Below are positions 16,705 to 25,702 of a DNA stretch of 64,000 bases, piece by piece (within the stretch, counting starts at the first letter, position 1; every line of letters begins with the position of its first letter). The position numbers were made by a program, and so were the translations under genes. The notes below the pieces were generated by a model. It saw nothing but the letters and a program-made list of their open reading frames with translations. It ran no database searches and was not told the DNA's origin. Source of the DNA: Psychrobacillus psychrotolerans (GTDB taxonomy: Bacteria; Bacillota; Bacilli; Bacillales_A; Planococcaceae); contig NZ_FOXU01000007.1 of assembly GCF_900115805.1 (NCBI RefSeq), positions 141,418 to 205,417 of the forward strand, in the 5' to 3' direction.

Positions 16705-17823
16705 CTATATTTTCTGTAGCTTACCTGTCGATAAAACCCATTTTATAATAGCCATTAGCAATCCAATGCTAATACACAAATAAAGCAATCCTGCATTGCT
16801 ATTTAAGGCGACTGGCGTAGCTAAATTCAAAGACTCTCCATTTAAGACACTCGGAAAGTTAACATAGTTAAATGGATTAAACGGTATCAGCTCGATTAGC
16901 CCCGGGAACAAAATGGGTAAAACAACAAGCATAACTTGTACAAAAATAGTTAAATAAACATTTTTTAATAGTACATTTAAAATTACAGACAATAAAATCG
17001 CAAAAATCGCCAGAACAATCATATAAATAATCGAAACTGCTATGTATTTATAAATAGGATAAATCATTACGTCCCCATTAAAAACGGCTACAGGATAGGA
17101 TGCCTGTCCTAATCCTTTAAAATAGATTAGAGGTAAACTACATATGATGAGCTCAATTATGAAAATAACTACTATACTCATCGAAGTCATACATTTCGCT
17201 AACACATACTTACTAAAAGCAATAGGATAACCTTTTATAATAGAAATATGGCGGAAATCTTCTATCATAATATTAGACGAGTAAATACAAATTAGAACAA
17301 ACCATACTGAGCCTACCACACTAAATAAAAACGCTAAAAATGGATAGAAACTTAGGGAGCCAAAAGACAATTCTAAACTATGTTTTTTTAAATATTTATA
17401 ATAGGAAGAGTCCATTTCATTCTCTATCTTTGAGGGCAAATTTCCAGCTACCAGATTATAATTTTCCATTTCAAATGCTTGTTTTCGTAATTCTGTAAGC
17501 TCTATTGCGGTATCTACAAATAATTCTGGTTGTTCTGTTTTTAAGGCCATCCCTTGTTTCGGATATGTATAATATTGTTTAACGATATTTTTGTATATAT
17601 CACTACCATCTCCGTACTCACTGGCATCTACAATTTGAAATTTATTCATAGCTACCTTAACTGGTAATGATTCACTTGATTTTTCTTTAATAGGATTACC
17701 TAACTCTGTTGAATTCGCATAAACAACCATCCCAATAATACAAAGCGCCACAATCAGACAAGCAAAAATATTTTTCTTATTTGTTTTCTCTATAATAAAT
17801 AGCGTTTTTAACATACTTCTCAT
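16705..17823 (-). CDS. ABC-2 type permease (first of the pair)
   Basis: A 372-residue membrane protein with the same plan as its neighbour: an N-terminal span (about 16-36), a large outer loop to about residue 150, and five further spans, the last at about 340-360. The two permeases differ in sequence, so they probably form a heterodimer. The start is ATG 17823, after AAAGGGGTGG; an upstream in-frame start at 17850 has no site. First gene of the operon. No GntR-type or two-component regulator adjoins it, unlike ytr- or bce-type loci. Confidence 0.75.
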   Translation of the reverse strand: MRSMLKTLFIIEKTNKKNIFACLIVALCIIGMVVYANSTELGNPIKEKSSESLPVKVAMNKFQIVDASEYGDGSDIYKNIVKQYYTYPKQGMALKTEQPELFVDTAIELTELRKQAFEMENYNLVAGNLPSKIENEMDSSYYKYLKKHSLELSFGSLSFYPFLAFLFSVVGSVWFVLICIYSSNIMIEDFRHISIIKGYPIAFSKYVLAKCMTSMSIVVIFIIELIICSLPLIYFKGLGQASYPVAVFNGDVMIYPIYKYIAVSIIYMIVLAIFAILLSVILNVLLKNVYLTIFVQVMLVVLPILFPGLIELIPFNPFNYVNFPSVLNGESLNLATPVALNSNAGLLYLCISIGLLMAIIKWVLSTGKLQKI

Positions 17824-18053
17824 ATAATCCACCCCTTTTAACAAAAACAAACAAATAATTTGAATATTAAGTTAATTTTTATTACATATCTCCTATATTA
17901 ACCATTCTCTATGCACTAAGAAAATACCTTTTTCAGAAAAAATAATCTGTAAAATGACTGTAAGTTTTCTATAATTTGTTCCTCATTTTAGGTATTTATA
18001 GAAAATCTCTTTTTTCATGATATGATGATTATTGGCGCGAAGGAGGTCATATC

Positions 18054-18953
18054 GTGAAATTAAATAAAGGTGTTATTTATATATTATTAGGTGCATCCTT
18101 TTTCGGCTTTACACCTATATTTGCTAAACTTGGATTTAGCTTTGGCTACTCGCTTGGGCAAATCAATATTGTACAAATGGTCATTTCCTTCTTTTTATTA
18201 TGGTCCCTAACTCTAATCAAACGCGCCAGCTTCAAAGGCCTGAATAAGAAGAATATTGTTCAGATAATGATTACCGGTTGCTTAATCGGTTTAACTAGTA
18301 TTTTTTATTATGGTTCGATGGAATATTTGCCGGCGTCACTGGCTATTATTTTAATGTTCCAGTTTGTTTGGATAGGCATTATTTTAGAATGGATTTTCAG
18401 CAAAATAAAACCTGCACCTATAACTATATTGTCCATCATACTAATCTTAATAGGGGTCTTTTTTGCTTCCAATTTTGTAAATGGCGATATAGGTGGTCTA
18501 CCATATAAAGGGTTAATCTTTGGAATCCTATCAGCATTCACTTATGCAGGGTTTATATTTTGCAGTGGTAAAGTTGCTGTAAATGTGGACCCATGGATGC
18601 GAAGCTCTTTAATGGTGACTGGTTCAACCATTTTAGTGTTCATTGTATTCATGCATGACATTCCTACGGTACTGCCATTGGAGAGTGACTTGTTGTCGAT
18701 TGCTGTTGGTGTTTCGTTATTCGGAGCAGTGCTACCACCATTATTTTTCGCCGCTGGTGCTCCGTTAGTTTCAGGTGGAGTCGCCAATATATTAACGTCT
18801 ATTGAATTGCCTATTGCCATTCTCTCAGCGAGTCTTATTTTGTCAGAAGTAGTAACGCCTTTGCAGTGGTTAGGCATCGCTATCATACTAGTAGCTATCG
18901 CTTGTAATGAACTAGGTACTAAACTGTTCCAAAGAATTAAAGAATATCCTTAA
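18054..18953 (+). CDS. EamA/DMT-superfamily transporter
   Basis: A 299-residue protein with ten predicted spans in two EamA repeats (residues about 4-142 and 155-288). Repeat marks include LLGASFFGFTPIFAKLGF at the start, SLAIILMFQFVWIGIILEWI at the end of the first half and GGVANILTSIELPIAILSASLILSE in the second. This family exports or imports amino acids, drugs or metabolites. GTG start after AAGGAGG, seven bases away. Single-gene unit, head-on to replication, ending at a strong shared terminator. The substrate cannot be told. Confidence 0.87.
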   Translation: MKLNKGVIYILLGASFFGFTPIFAKLGFSFGYSLGQINIVQMVISFFLLWSLTLIKRASFKGLNKKNIVQIMITGCLIGLTSIFYYGSMEYLPASLAIILMFQFVWIGIILEWIFSKIKPAPITILSIILILIGVFFASNFVNGDIGGLPYKGLIFGILSAFTYAGFIFCSGKVAVNVDPWMRSSLMVTGSTILVFIVFMHDIPTVLPLESDLLSIAVGVSLFGAVLPPLFFAAGAPLVSGGVANILTSIELPIAILSASLILSEVVTPLQWLGIAIILVAIACNELGTKLFQRIKEYP

Positions 18954-19062
18954 TGCTAAGTAGAGTATTTACTCAAATATGTTGATATTTTTGTGTCTTC
19001 AAGCGGATGGAATATGGATCAGATCGAATTAATGAATTTGATATAAACTTCTCCTTACTAGT

Positions 19063-19103
19063 AAAAAAACCAGTCTGACTTTATTTAGTCAGACTGGTTT
19101 TTT
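19063..19103. terminator. Bidirectional terminator between convergent genes
   Basis: AAACCAGTCTGACT pairs with AGTCAGACTGGTTT around a six-base loop, with A and T runs on both sides, between the DMT transporter (+) and the chemoreceptor (-). Confidence 0.92.
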
Positions 19104-19202
19104 ATTCACCTTTTTCTTTTAGTGTAGTCTTCTTTTACCTAGAACATATATAATATCGATCTCTGTAATATAGCTATTCTTCTTCGATACTGCCGGTTTG
19201 AA

Positions 19203-20684
19203 CTATTTTGTTAAAACAATAAGATCTCTATTTAACGTTTGAAGTTTAGTTGTTGCATCTCCAATTGCTTCTAATAGTTTATTTTCCTCATAAATAGAAG
19301 ATACGATTTCTTCAGTTGCCGCACTATTTTGTTGCGCCACTGCTGATAGCATATCAATTTCACCCAATAAATGAGTGAACTGATTGCTTACTTTTTCAAT
19401 CGCAAGTACACTATTTTTCACGTTTACATTTGAAATATCACTTGACTCCTTGACATTGTTAAACACCGTTGCTATTTCTTGTAGTAACTTTTGACCTTCT
19501 AACGCTGTTGTTTGACCTTGTAAAGATTGCTCTTGTGCCGCTGATGAGTTAGTGAATAGCTTAGAAGTAACTTCCGTAATTTTTGATGCCGTTACTGCAC
19601 TTTCCTCCGCCAACTTTCGAACCTCATCTGCTACTACTGCAAAGCCTTTCCCGTGTTCACCAGCACGTGCCGCCTCAATCGCAGCATTTAATGCCAATAA
19701 ATTCGTTTGGTCGGCAATATTTTTAATGTTGCCAAGTAAATCATTCACCGTTTGTAGACTATTTTGTAAATCATTCATCGTGCTCACTGTCATATTCATG
19801 GAATCACTTAATATATCCATTTGTTTCGTTACTTGATCTACATTTTGTGTGTTCATCGATAACTGCTCATTTACCTGCTGTGAATGCTCCATCGCCTCTT
19901 GAGATAAATCAACTGTTTGCAAAAGCTCTGATTTCGAATCATGCATCATATTATGCATCGCAAAAATTGAGTCGGCTTCACTTTGAATAGACTGTGCAAT
20001 TTGTTGTGTCGTATTTAAAATTGTATCACTGACGGTTGCTAACGAATTCGATGTGTTTTTTACATCATCCGTTTCTATACCTAACGTATGAGCACTTTGT
20101 TCAATCTTTGCTACTAATTCTTTCGTTTCTTGTAGTAGCTTACTTGCCTCTTGCTCACGCTCTCCAGACTTGGAAACTAATTCGCCACCCCATGCATTTA
20201 GTTTATTTAACATATATAAAATTCCGTTATATACGAAAAATATTGTAAGAAAGCTCGGGAACGATTTATTTTCCCCTAAAAATTTATCCGGGGCTAGTAC
20301 GTAAAGTAACACGACACAAATTTCTACAATAAGCCCATACGTAATCAAAATCTTTCGCTCAAAATAAATTGCAGCCATTACAATTGTAATGAAAACTAAG
20401 TAATGCTTATTTAATGTATAACCATCTAATAAGAATAATGTGAATACTGCCATTCCTGGTAAGGCTGCAAATAAAACTGCCTTCACAATATCAGAATGCT
20501 TCAAAAAATAATTTAAGCATGCAAATGCTATAACAACAGCAGCAGTTAAAATATACAGTATCGATCCGCCAAACCCGTTATCAATGATTAGTGGGATTAC
20601 AATTATCGCCAATAGGAAGCATGTAATCTTTAAGTTTAACTGATGAACCCTTTGAAGATTATATGAAAAAGGTTTATTTTCCAT
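19203..20684 (-). CDS. Methyl-accepting chemotaxis protein with multi-span sensor
   Basis: A 493-residue chemoreceptor. About residues 15-165 make six membrane spans with only short loops, so the input is a membrane-embedded domain rather than the usual extracellular one, and no HAMP is evident. The cytoplasmic signalling tip is standard: [40 protein letters not shown]. Glu/Gln pairs in the helices fit methylation sites. It would form arrays with CheA/CheW and control motility. ATG 20684 is 11 bases after GGAGG; ATGs at 20702 and 20714 are less likely. Stimulus unknown; membrane-potential, energy or lipid-soluble cues are possible. Confidence 0.85.
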   Translation of the reverse strand: MENKPFSYNLQRVHQLNLKITCFLLAIIVIPLIIDNGFGGSILYILTAAVVIAFACLNYFLKHSDIVKAVLFAALPGMAVFTLFLLDGYTLNKHYLVFITIVMAAIYFERKILITYGLIVEICVVLLYVLAPDKFLGENKSFPSFLTIFFVYNGILYMLNKLNAWGGELVSKSGEREQEASKLLQETKELVAKIEQSAHTLGIETDDVKNTSNSLATVSDTILNTTQQIAQSIQSEADSIFAMHNMMHDSKSELLQTVDLSQEAMEHSQQVNEQLSMNTQNVDQVTKQMDILSDSMNMTVSTMNDLQNSLQTVNDLLGNIKNIADQTNLLALNAAIEAARAGEHGKGFAVVADEVRKLAEESAVTASKITEVTSKLFTNSSAAQEQSLQGQTTALEGQKLLQEIATVFNNVKESSDISNVNVKNSVLAIEKVSNQFTHLLGEIDMLSAVAQQNSAATEEIVSSIYEENKLLEAIGDATTKLQTLNRDLIVLTK

Positions 20685-21160
20685 GAGTTTATTTTCCTCC
20701 ATACATATCACCATTCTACTAATTGATTTTTATTTTCAATTACTATTTTTGTATATCTTACAAAAAATTCAAACCCGTTACTCCTTGTACTATTTTTTCC
20801 TCAATATTAGATAACAACCAAATATTATATTAGTAAATATATACCATAATGAATTTTATTATATGGTTAATTAAACCTTATAGTCAATAGAACTATTTAC
20901 ACAAGGAATTATCTTTCACTACACTATTTTCTGTTGTTATCTCAACCTCCGACTAGCCAAAGTAATATGCATTTCATCAATAGAGATATTCCTTCTAAAA
21001 AATTCATTTTGGGATTTCCTTAATTGATTCAAGACCAAATTAAAGTCTTCTCTTTTAAAAGTTCACCTCAATTTTGTCTTTTTTTGACCTTTTAAACAAA
21101 CTTTTGGACTATTAATGAATATTCTTATATACTAATATCCTATAAAGGGGGTTAATAAAA
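20685..21160. other. Long intergenic region
   Basis: A 476-base AT-rich gap between divergent genes. On the - strand a short frame (20937-21032, with a possible frameshifted extension to 21066) encodes a basic 32-42-residue peptide, REDFNLVLNQLRKSQ and so on, ending RRLR, but no start with a convincing ribosome site exists; it may be a gene remnant. No RNA gene or strong terminator was recognised. Confidence 0.4.
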
Positions 21161-21706
21161 ATGAGTATTTATAATTATCAAGTGAAGAAGCCTAACGGGG
21201 ATATTCTTTCTATGGAAACTTACAAAGATAAAGTGATGCTAATTTGCAACACTGCTAGTCAATGTGAATTCACCTATCAGTACGAAGATTTACAGAAGTT
21301 ATATGAAAGACAGTTAAAGGATGGTTTTACAGTACTTTCTTTTCCTTGTGACCAATTTGGCAATCAAAATCCCGAGGATGGCGTGCAAACTGCCGCACAA
21401 TGTAAGCTACAATTTGGTGTAAGCTATCCAGTTTTTGATAAAATCAATGTCAACGGCGACAACACGCACCCTTTATTTAATTATTTAAAGCATGAAATTG
21501 ATGCACCGGAAATCGAAAAAAATACGTTTCAACAAAAAATGTTATTTGAAAATATCGAAAAGTATTATCCAGAATTTTTAATTGGTAATAATATTCGTTG
21601 GAACTTTACAAAGTTCCTAGTAGATCGTAAAGGAAAAGTTGTTGCTCGTTTTGAGCCAGATGCTTCTATGATTGATATCCAAGATGCTATTCAAGCCTTA
21701 CTTTAA
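21161..21706 (+). CDS. Glutathione peroxidase family protein (thiol peroxidase)
   Basis: A 181-residue cytoplasmic peroxidase that reduces hydroperoxides, in bacteria usually with thioredoxin or bacillithiol. The catalytic set is intact: Cys35 (NTASQCEFT), Gln65 in FPCDQFGNQ, and Trp147 and Asn148 in RWNFTKFLVD. A second Cys (63) could resolve the sulfenic acid. The protein is about 20 residues longer than BsaA-type enzymes, through an insert at 115-140, and the first motif deviates from the usual ASKCGFTPQY. ATG after AAAGGGGG. Single gene with a strong terminator. Confidence 0.9.
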   Translation: MSIYNYQVKKPNGDILSMETYKDKVMLICNTASQCEFTYQYEDLQKLYERQLKDGFTVLSFPCDQFGNQNPEDGVQTAAQCKLQFGVSYPVFDKINVNGDNTHPLFNYLKHEIDAPEIEKNTFQQKMLFENIEKYYPEFLIGNNIRWNFTKFLVDRKGKVVARFEPDASMIDIQDAIQALL

Positions 21707-21719
21707 TCAAGCATTATAT

Positions 21720-21763
21720 AAAAAGTCCTTTTACAAGGGGTACCCTTTGTAAAAGGACTTTTT
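21720..21763. terminator. Strong terminator after the peroxidase gene
   Basis: AAAAGTCCTTTTACAAGGG pairs with CCCTTTGTAAAAGGACTTTT, nearly perfect, with A and T runs; it can also serve the convergent rlmH gene. Confidence 0.92.
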
Positions 21764-21822
21764 AAAATTCAATACATATTGGGCTTTCTTTAACATAATT
21801 AAATACCTAATCTAAACCTAGC

Positions 21823-22302
21823 CTATTTGTGATACGGTTCATTTTTCATAATTCTAAAAGCACGATAAATCTGCTCCACCAACACCAACTTCATCAATTG
21901 GTGAGGCAAGGTCATTTTACTAAAGGAAAGTTTTTCATCAGAGCGTTTCATGACATCTTCATGTAATCCTAAAGATCCTCCTATAACAAACGCAATTTTG
22001 CTTCTTCCATATGTCATGAGAGATTCTATATCGCCAGCCAACTGCTCCGACGTTTTCATCTTCCCTTCAATTGCAAGAGCAATAACATATGTATCTGCTC
22101 CTATTTTTGCTAGAATTCGGTCACCTTCTTTTTTCTTTACAATTTCCATATCAGCTTCACTTAGATTTTCAGGCGCTTTTTCATCAGCCACCTCTACTAA
22201 ATCTATTTTGGCGTATGCCCCTAGTCTCTTCGTATATTCTTCAATTCCCATTTTTAAGTACTTTTCTTTTAATTTACCTACTGATACAATTTGTATATTC
22301 AC
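21823..22302 (-). CDS. rlmH: 23S rRNA (pseudouridine1915-N3)-methyltransferase RlmH
   Basis: A 159-residue SPOUT-class methyltransferase that methylates pseudouridine 1915 in helix 69 of 23S rRNA on assembled 70S ribosomes. It has the family start [22 protein letters not shown], the SAM-binding knot [13 protein letters not shown] and the terminal [21 protein letters not shown]. Length is exactly typical. GTG start, with AAAGGTGG seven bases upstream; that ribosome site overlaps a DnaA-box-like sequence. Same position relative to wal/htrC as in B. subtilis (yydA). Confidence 0.96.
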   Translation of the reverse strand: MNIQIVSVGKLKEKYLKMGIEEYTKRLGAYAKIDLVEVADEKAPENLSEADMEIVKKKEGDRILAKIGADTYVIALAIEGKMKTSEQLAGDIESLMTYGRSKIAFVIGGSLGLHEDVMKRSDEKLSFSKMTLPHQLMKLVLVEQIYRAFRIMKNEPYHK

Positions 22303-22389
22303 AGGTTATCCACCTTTACATTTCGTTTACAAACAAGTTATGCACAGCACTTATGCACATATCCACAACAGTTATCTACATCTTGTGTT

Positions 22390-22557
22390 TCAATTTTCAT
22401 TAGCCACAATATATAATGCGAAGTTTTCACAGTACGAACAAACTGTGGATAACTTTTCCTCTTCTTTTAATTCCTCTAACATAGGAAAAGTTTTTTGTTC
22501 TGCCACAAACATGTCTAAAGCGTGGTTTATATGGGTTTCGCAACTGAATATTCTCAC
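22390..22557 (-). CDS. CxxH/CxxC small protein
   Basis: A 55-residue protein starting VRIFSCETHINHALDMFV, with a CxxH pair (C-E-T-H) near the start and CSYC near the end, the pattern of the CxxH/CxxC family found between htrC and rlmH in Bacillales. It probably binds a metal; the function is unknown. GTG start at 22557, after AAAAGGAGTGATAGAA. Longer upstream starts exist but lack a ribosome site. Lies within the DnaA-box cluster. Confidence 0.82.
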   Translation of the reverse strand: MRIFSCETHINHALDMFVAEQKTFPMLEELKEEEKLSTVCSYCENFALYIVANEN

Positions 22558-22639
22558 TTCTATCACTCCTTTTATTGTCCGAATACTTTTAATAGTTATA
22601 CACAAATCACTCATTGTTATCCACAACCTATTTTACCAA

Positions 22640-22683
22640 AGAAAAAACGAGTAGGAAAGCCACGCTTTTTTTTCCTACTCGTT
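22640..22683 (-). terminator. Terminator of the htrA-like gene
   Basis: AACGAGTAGGAAA pairs with TTTCCTACTCGTT; on the - strand the stem is followed by TTTTTTC. It follows the htrA-like stop. Confidence 0.88.
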
Positions 22684-22723
22684 GTGTACATCTCTTATTT
22701 ACACTAATAAGTTATCCACATGT

Positions 22724-23956
22724 TTATAGTTCTGTTGTTTCCTTTAAAAGTAATGTTAACTCTACTAGTTTTCCCTGTCTATAGACTTTTACTTTTAGTT
22801 CTTCTCCTGTTTCTTTTTCGTTGTACAGATGTTTGCGGAGTTCAATAGTATTTTCTATTTTTTCACCATCCATTTCTACAATGACATCGTATGATTTCAT
22901 CCCTGCTGCTGCCGCTGGAGTTCCTTCCACTACTTCATCAACTACAACACCAGTTGTAACTTCAGCCGGTAATTTTAATGTTTCCTTTTGGTGAACCGCC
23001 GGTACATTCGTTAAATCAATAAGTGTTATTCCCATAGAAGGGCGATTAACTTTTCCGTTTTGCTCTAAATCTTCTATAATTGGAATGGCTGTATTAACTG
23101 GTATTGCAAGACCTATACCTTCTACCGTGGATTCAGAAATCTTCATCGAATTTATTCCGATAAGCTGCCCTGCTAAGTTAATCAGAGCACCACCGCTGTT
23201 TCCAGGGTTAATCGCAGCATCCGTTTGTAAAACCTCTGACTGCCAATCCTCTAAACCATCGCCATTTAAATCTACTGGTATTGCACGGTCTTTACCAGAT
23301 ACCACTCCTGTTGTAACCGAGCCATAAAAATCAAGTCCTAGAGGATTACCTATAGCAATAACTGTTTCACCTTGTTTTAATATATCTGAGTCACCAAACT
23401 CTATAACCGCTTCTACACCAGTATCATCAATTTCAAGCACCGCTAAGTCAGACCAAATATCTCCTCCTACAATACTTGCTTCTGCTTTAGATCCATCAGC
23501 TAATGTTACTTCTACTGATTTTGCATCTTCAATAACATGATAATTTGTAATAACATAAGCTTTACCATTTTCTTTCTTATAAATTACGCCGGAGCCTGTT
23601 CCCGCATCCTGAGTTGCTTCTGATTGGTTCCAGAAATTTGTTACGGACTGAATATTAGTTATCCCAACAACTGCACTTGAAGCTTTTTCTACAGCATCAG
23701 TGACATCTGTAGTAACATCTACTGAAAGCTGTTGTGTTTGTTGTGTTGTATCTTTTGACTTTGTTTCACTGTCTGATGGTAGGTTTGTTACTACAGAAGG
23801 TATTAAGAACCATACGAGTAAGGCACCAACAAGTACGCCTGCAAGTCCACTAAAGAAATAGCCAGCCATGCCTCGTTTTTTTCCATTCCTTTTCTTGGGT
23901 TCTATCGTTGGTTGTTCATTTGGCAATTGTGGTCCATAGGGATTATTTATATCCAT
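22724..23956 (-). CDS. htrC: HtrA-like membrane serine protease (HtrC/YyxA)
   Basis: A 410-residue S1C protease/chaperone that deals with misfolded proteins at the membrane. A cytoplasmic Pro-rich N-terminus precedes one membrane span (about residues 32-54), then the protease domain with His140 (ITNYHVIED), Asp170 (SDLAVLEID) and Ser254 (NPGNSGGAL), and a C-terminal PDZ domain (about 310-400). The start is ATG 23956, after GAGAGGAAG; an upstream in-frame start lacks a site. It lies after walJ, beyond a terminator, as in B. subtilis. Confidence 0.93.
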   Translation of the reverse strand: MDINNPYGPQLPNEQPTIEPKKRNGKKRGMAGYFFSGLAGVLVGALLVWFLIPSVVTNLPSDSETKSKDTTQQTQQLSVDVTTDVTDAVEKASSAVVGITNIQSVTNFWNQSEATQDAGTGSGVIYKKENGKAYVITNYHVIEDAKSVEVTLADGSKAEASIVGGDIWSDLAVLEIDDTGVEAVIEFGDSDILKQGETVIAIGNPLGLDFYGSVTTGVVSGKDRAIPVDLNGDGLEDWQSEVLQTDAAINPGNSGGALINLAGQLIGINSMKISESTVEGIGLAIPVNTAIPIIEDLEQNGKVNRPSMGITLIDLTNVPAVHQKETLKLPAEVTTGVVVDEVVEGTPAAAAGMKSYDVIVEMDGEKIENTIELRKHLYNEKETGEELKVKVYRQGKLVELTLLLKETTEL

Positions 23957-24049
23957 CTTTCTCTTCCTCTCTATTTCTAATATGTCTGATACTAACAATG
24001 TACCCATTACACATTAAAATAAGATGAAAATTTCTTAAAAAATAAATAA

Positions 24050-24085
24050 AAGTTCCAAATACTACACCCATAGTATTCGGAACTT
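24050..24085 (-). terminator. Terminator of the wal operon
   Basis: AAGTTCC...ATACT and AGTAT...GGAACTT form a long stem between walJ and the htrA-like gene, with a T-rich run after it on the - strand. Confidence 0.78.
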
Positions 24086-24097
24086 CGATTTTTATTT

Positions 24098-24886
24098 TTA
24101 TACAAATACTAACTCTGTAGGTTTATTGGCATCTGTGTCATGTAGATGCACATACTCTCCTGCAATCACACCACAGGATTGAAGTGTTTGCGTAACACTC
24201 ATACGAGCTAAGTCTTTCATATTATTATCTTTACTTAAATGTGATAAATAGATATTCGTATTCTTCACATCAATTACTTCACTCATAGCAACTGCAGCAT
24301 CCTCATTAGAGACATGTCCAACATCACTTAATATTCTTCGTTTAACGGACCAAGGATAACGACCCATCTGCAACATGCTAACATCATGATTACTCTCAAA
24401 GACAAAGGAGTCTGCTCCTTTAATAAGCCCTTTCATACGATCGCTCACATATCCTGTATCCGTGATTAAAACAAGTTTTCGATCATTTTCATGAAAAATA
24501 TAAAACATAGGGTCGGCTGCATCATGAGATACTGCAAAAGATTGTATATCAATAGAGCCAAATTGTTTTACTGTTTCCATATCAAATTGAAATCTTTGGT
24601 CTAATGGTACGTTACCGATTAGTGGATCCATAGCAGACCATGTTTTTTCATTTGCAAAAATAGGAATGCCATACTTTCTAGCTAAGACCCCTAACCCTTT
24701 AATATGATCGCTATGCTCATGTGTGATAAAAATTCCTGAGAGCTTTTTAATATCGCGATCAATTTCTTGAAATAACTGATCCATCTTTTTCCCACTTAGT
24801 CCTACGTCTACTAAAAATGAATGTTCCTCATTTTCTACATAAACAGCATTACCACTACTACCACTTGCTAACACACTAAACTTCAT
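24098..24886 (-). CDS. walJ: MBL-fold exonuclease WalJ (YycJ)
   Basis: A 262-residue metallo-beta-lactamase-fold protein. The metal-binding motif [10 protein letters not shown] and further ligands ([20 protein letters not shown]) are present. WalJ/YycJ is a cytoplasmic 5'-exonuclease implicated in DNA mismatch repair and in coordinating wall synthesis with replication, and is the last gene of the walRK operon. ATG after AAGGAG. Thirteen bases downstream of walI. Confidence 0.95.
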   Translation of the reverse strand: MKFSVLASGSSGNAVYVENEEHSFLVDVGLSGKKMDQLFQEIDRDIKKLSGIFITHEHSDHIKGLGVLARKYGIPIFANEKTWSAMDPLIGNVPLDQRFQFDMETVKQFGSIDIQSFAVSHDAADPMFYIFHENDRKLVLITDTGYVSDRMKGLIKGADSFVFESNHDVSMLQMGRYPWSVKRRILSDVGHVSNEDAAVAMSEVIDVKNTNIYLSHLSKDNNMKDLARMSVTQTLQSCGVIAGEYVHLHDTDANKPTELVFV

Positions 24887-24898
24887 CTTTAAAACTCC

Positions 24899-25702
24899 TT
24901 ATTCTACTACTGATTGTTCCGTCTCTTTTGGCATCTCAATTACTCTTCCTTCTACTGCATTTACAAAGTATTCTTCCATTGTGCCATCTATTAGTTCTAC
25001 AAGAATATGCCAAGTTGGTGCAAAAACTTGTGTCTCTGTTACCTGGGCTAACGTCGAATATCCAAGTTCAATATCTTTAATCATGGAGTCTGGTTTTAAA
25101 AGAATATTATCATACAGTATTTTTATCACCTGTAAATGAGGCAACAATTTTTGGGACTCATTATAATTTTCTAAGTCATCAAGTATAGTCTGTTCATAAC
25201 CAATGAGCTCATTATTATCATTCCAGTGAACTACTAGCTTCGCATTCGTATTATAGTATACCAACCGTTTATTTACTTGCTGAAATAATATAGCTGTTTT
25301 GCTTTCTTCATCTATTTTCCATAGACCATAAGCTGAACCTCTTATCACTTGCTCTTGTACTATTTTTTCAATGGTATTTTCATCGGTTATTTTTATAGGT
25401 TCTTTAAAGGTACTCACTAGTTTATCTGTATTAAGGTTTTCTATTTCTTGATTCTCTAATTCTTCTATTTCCTCTAGAGTAAATTTATGGACAGTTCCTG
25501 ACACATACGAAGCCTCTTGTATGGCGTGATCAGTCTCTAAAATTTTTATATTATCGATAGCGAGTTTCTCTGAGATAGGTGTATCCGTCGGTTTGTCCAT
25601 TTGTTGAGATTCATTATACCGACCTAAGTATAAAGAAAGTAAGAATACGTTTAAAATAGAAAAGACAATTATAAAGATAGTTTTCGTTTTATTCCAGTCC
25701 AT
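24899..25702 (-). CDS. walI: WalK regulator WalI (YycI)
   Basis: A 267-residue protein with one N-terminal membrane span (about residues 7-27) and an extracytoplasmic domain of the YycI/YycH fold. It forms a complex with WalH and WalK and modulates kinase activity. Its ATG overlaps the end of walH by 14 bases and has a GGAGGG site within walH, so expression is coupled. Length is normal. Confidence 0.93.
   Translation of the reverse strand: MDWNKTKTIFIIVFSILNVFLLSLYLGRYNESQQMDKPTDTPISEKLAIDNIKILETDHAIQEASYVSGTVHKFTLEEIEELENQEIENLNTDKLVSTFKEPIKITDENTIEKIVQEQVIRGSAYGLWKIDEESKTAILFQQVNKRLVYYNTNAKLVVHWNDNNELIGYEQTILDDLENYNESQKLLPHLQVIKILYDNILLKPDSMIKDIELGYSTLAQVTETQVFAPTWHILVELIDGTMEEYFVNAVEGRVIEMPKETEQSVVE

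Larger units (their letters stand above)
22306..22720. promoter_or_regulatory. DnaA-box cluster outside oriC
   Basis: At least nine DnaA-box-like 9-mers in 415 bases: TTATCCACC 22306, TTATGCACA 22338 and 22351, ATATCCACA 22359, TTATCTACA 22372, the reverse TGTGGATAA 22444, TTATACACA 22596, and perfect TTATCCACA at 22617 and 22712. They surround the small CxxH/CxxC gene. B. subtilis is reported to bind DnaA near the orthologous yydA gene, so this may be a conserved DnaA-titrating or regulatory cluster. Confidence 0.65.

Noticed and set aside
21950..22654. 234-codon + strand frame over rlmH and the CxxH/CxxC gene
   Set aside because: Low-complexity shadow of real - strand genes, with no ribosome site or domain.
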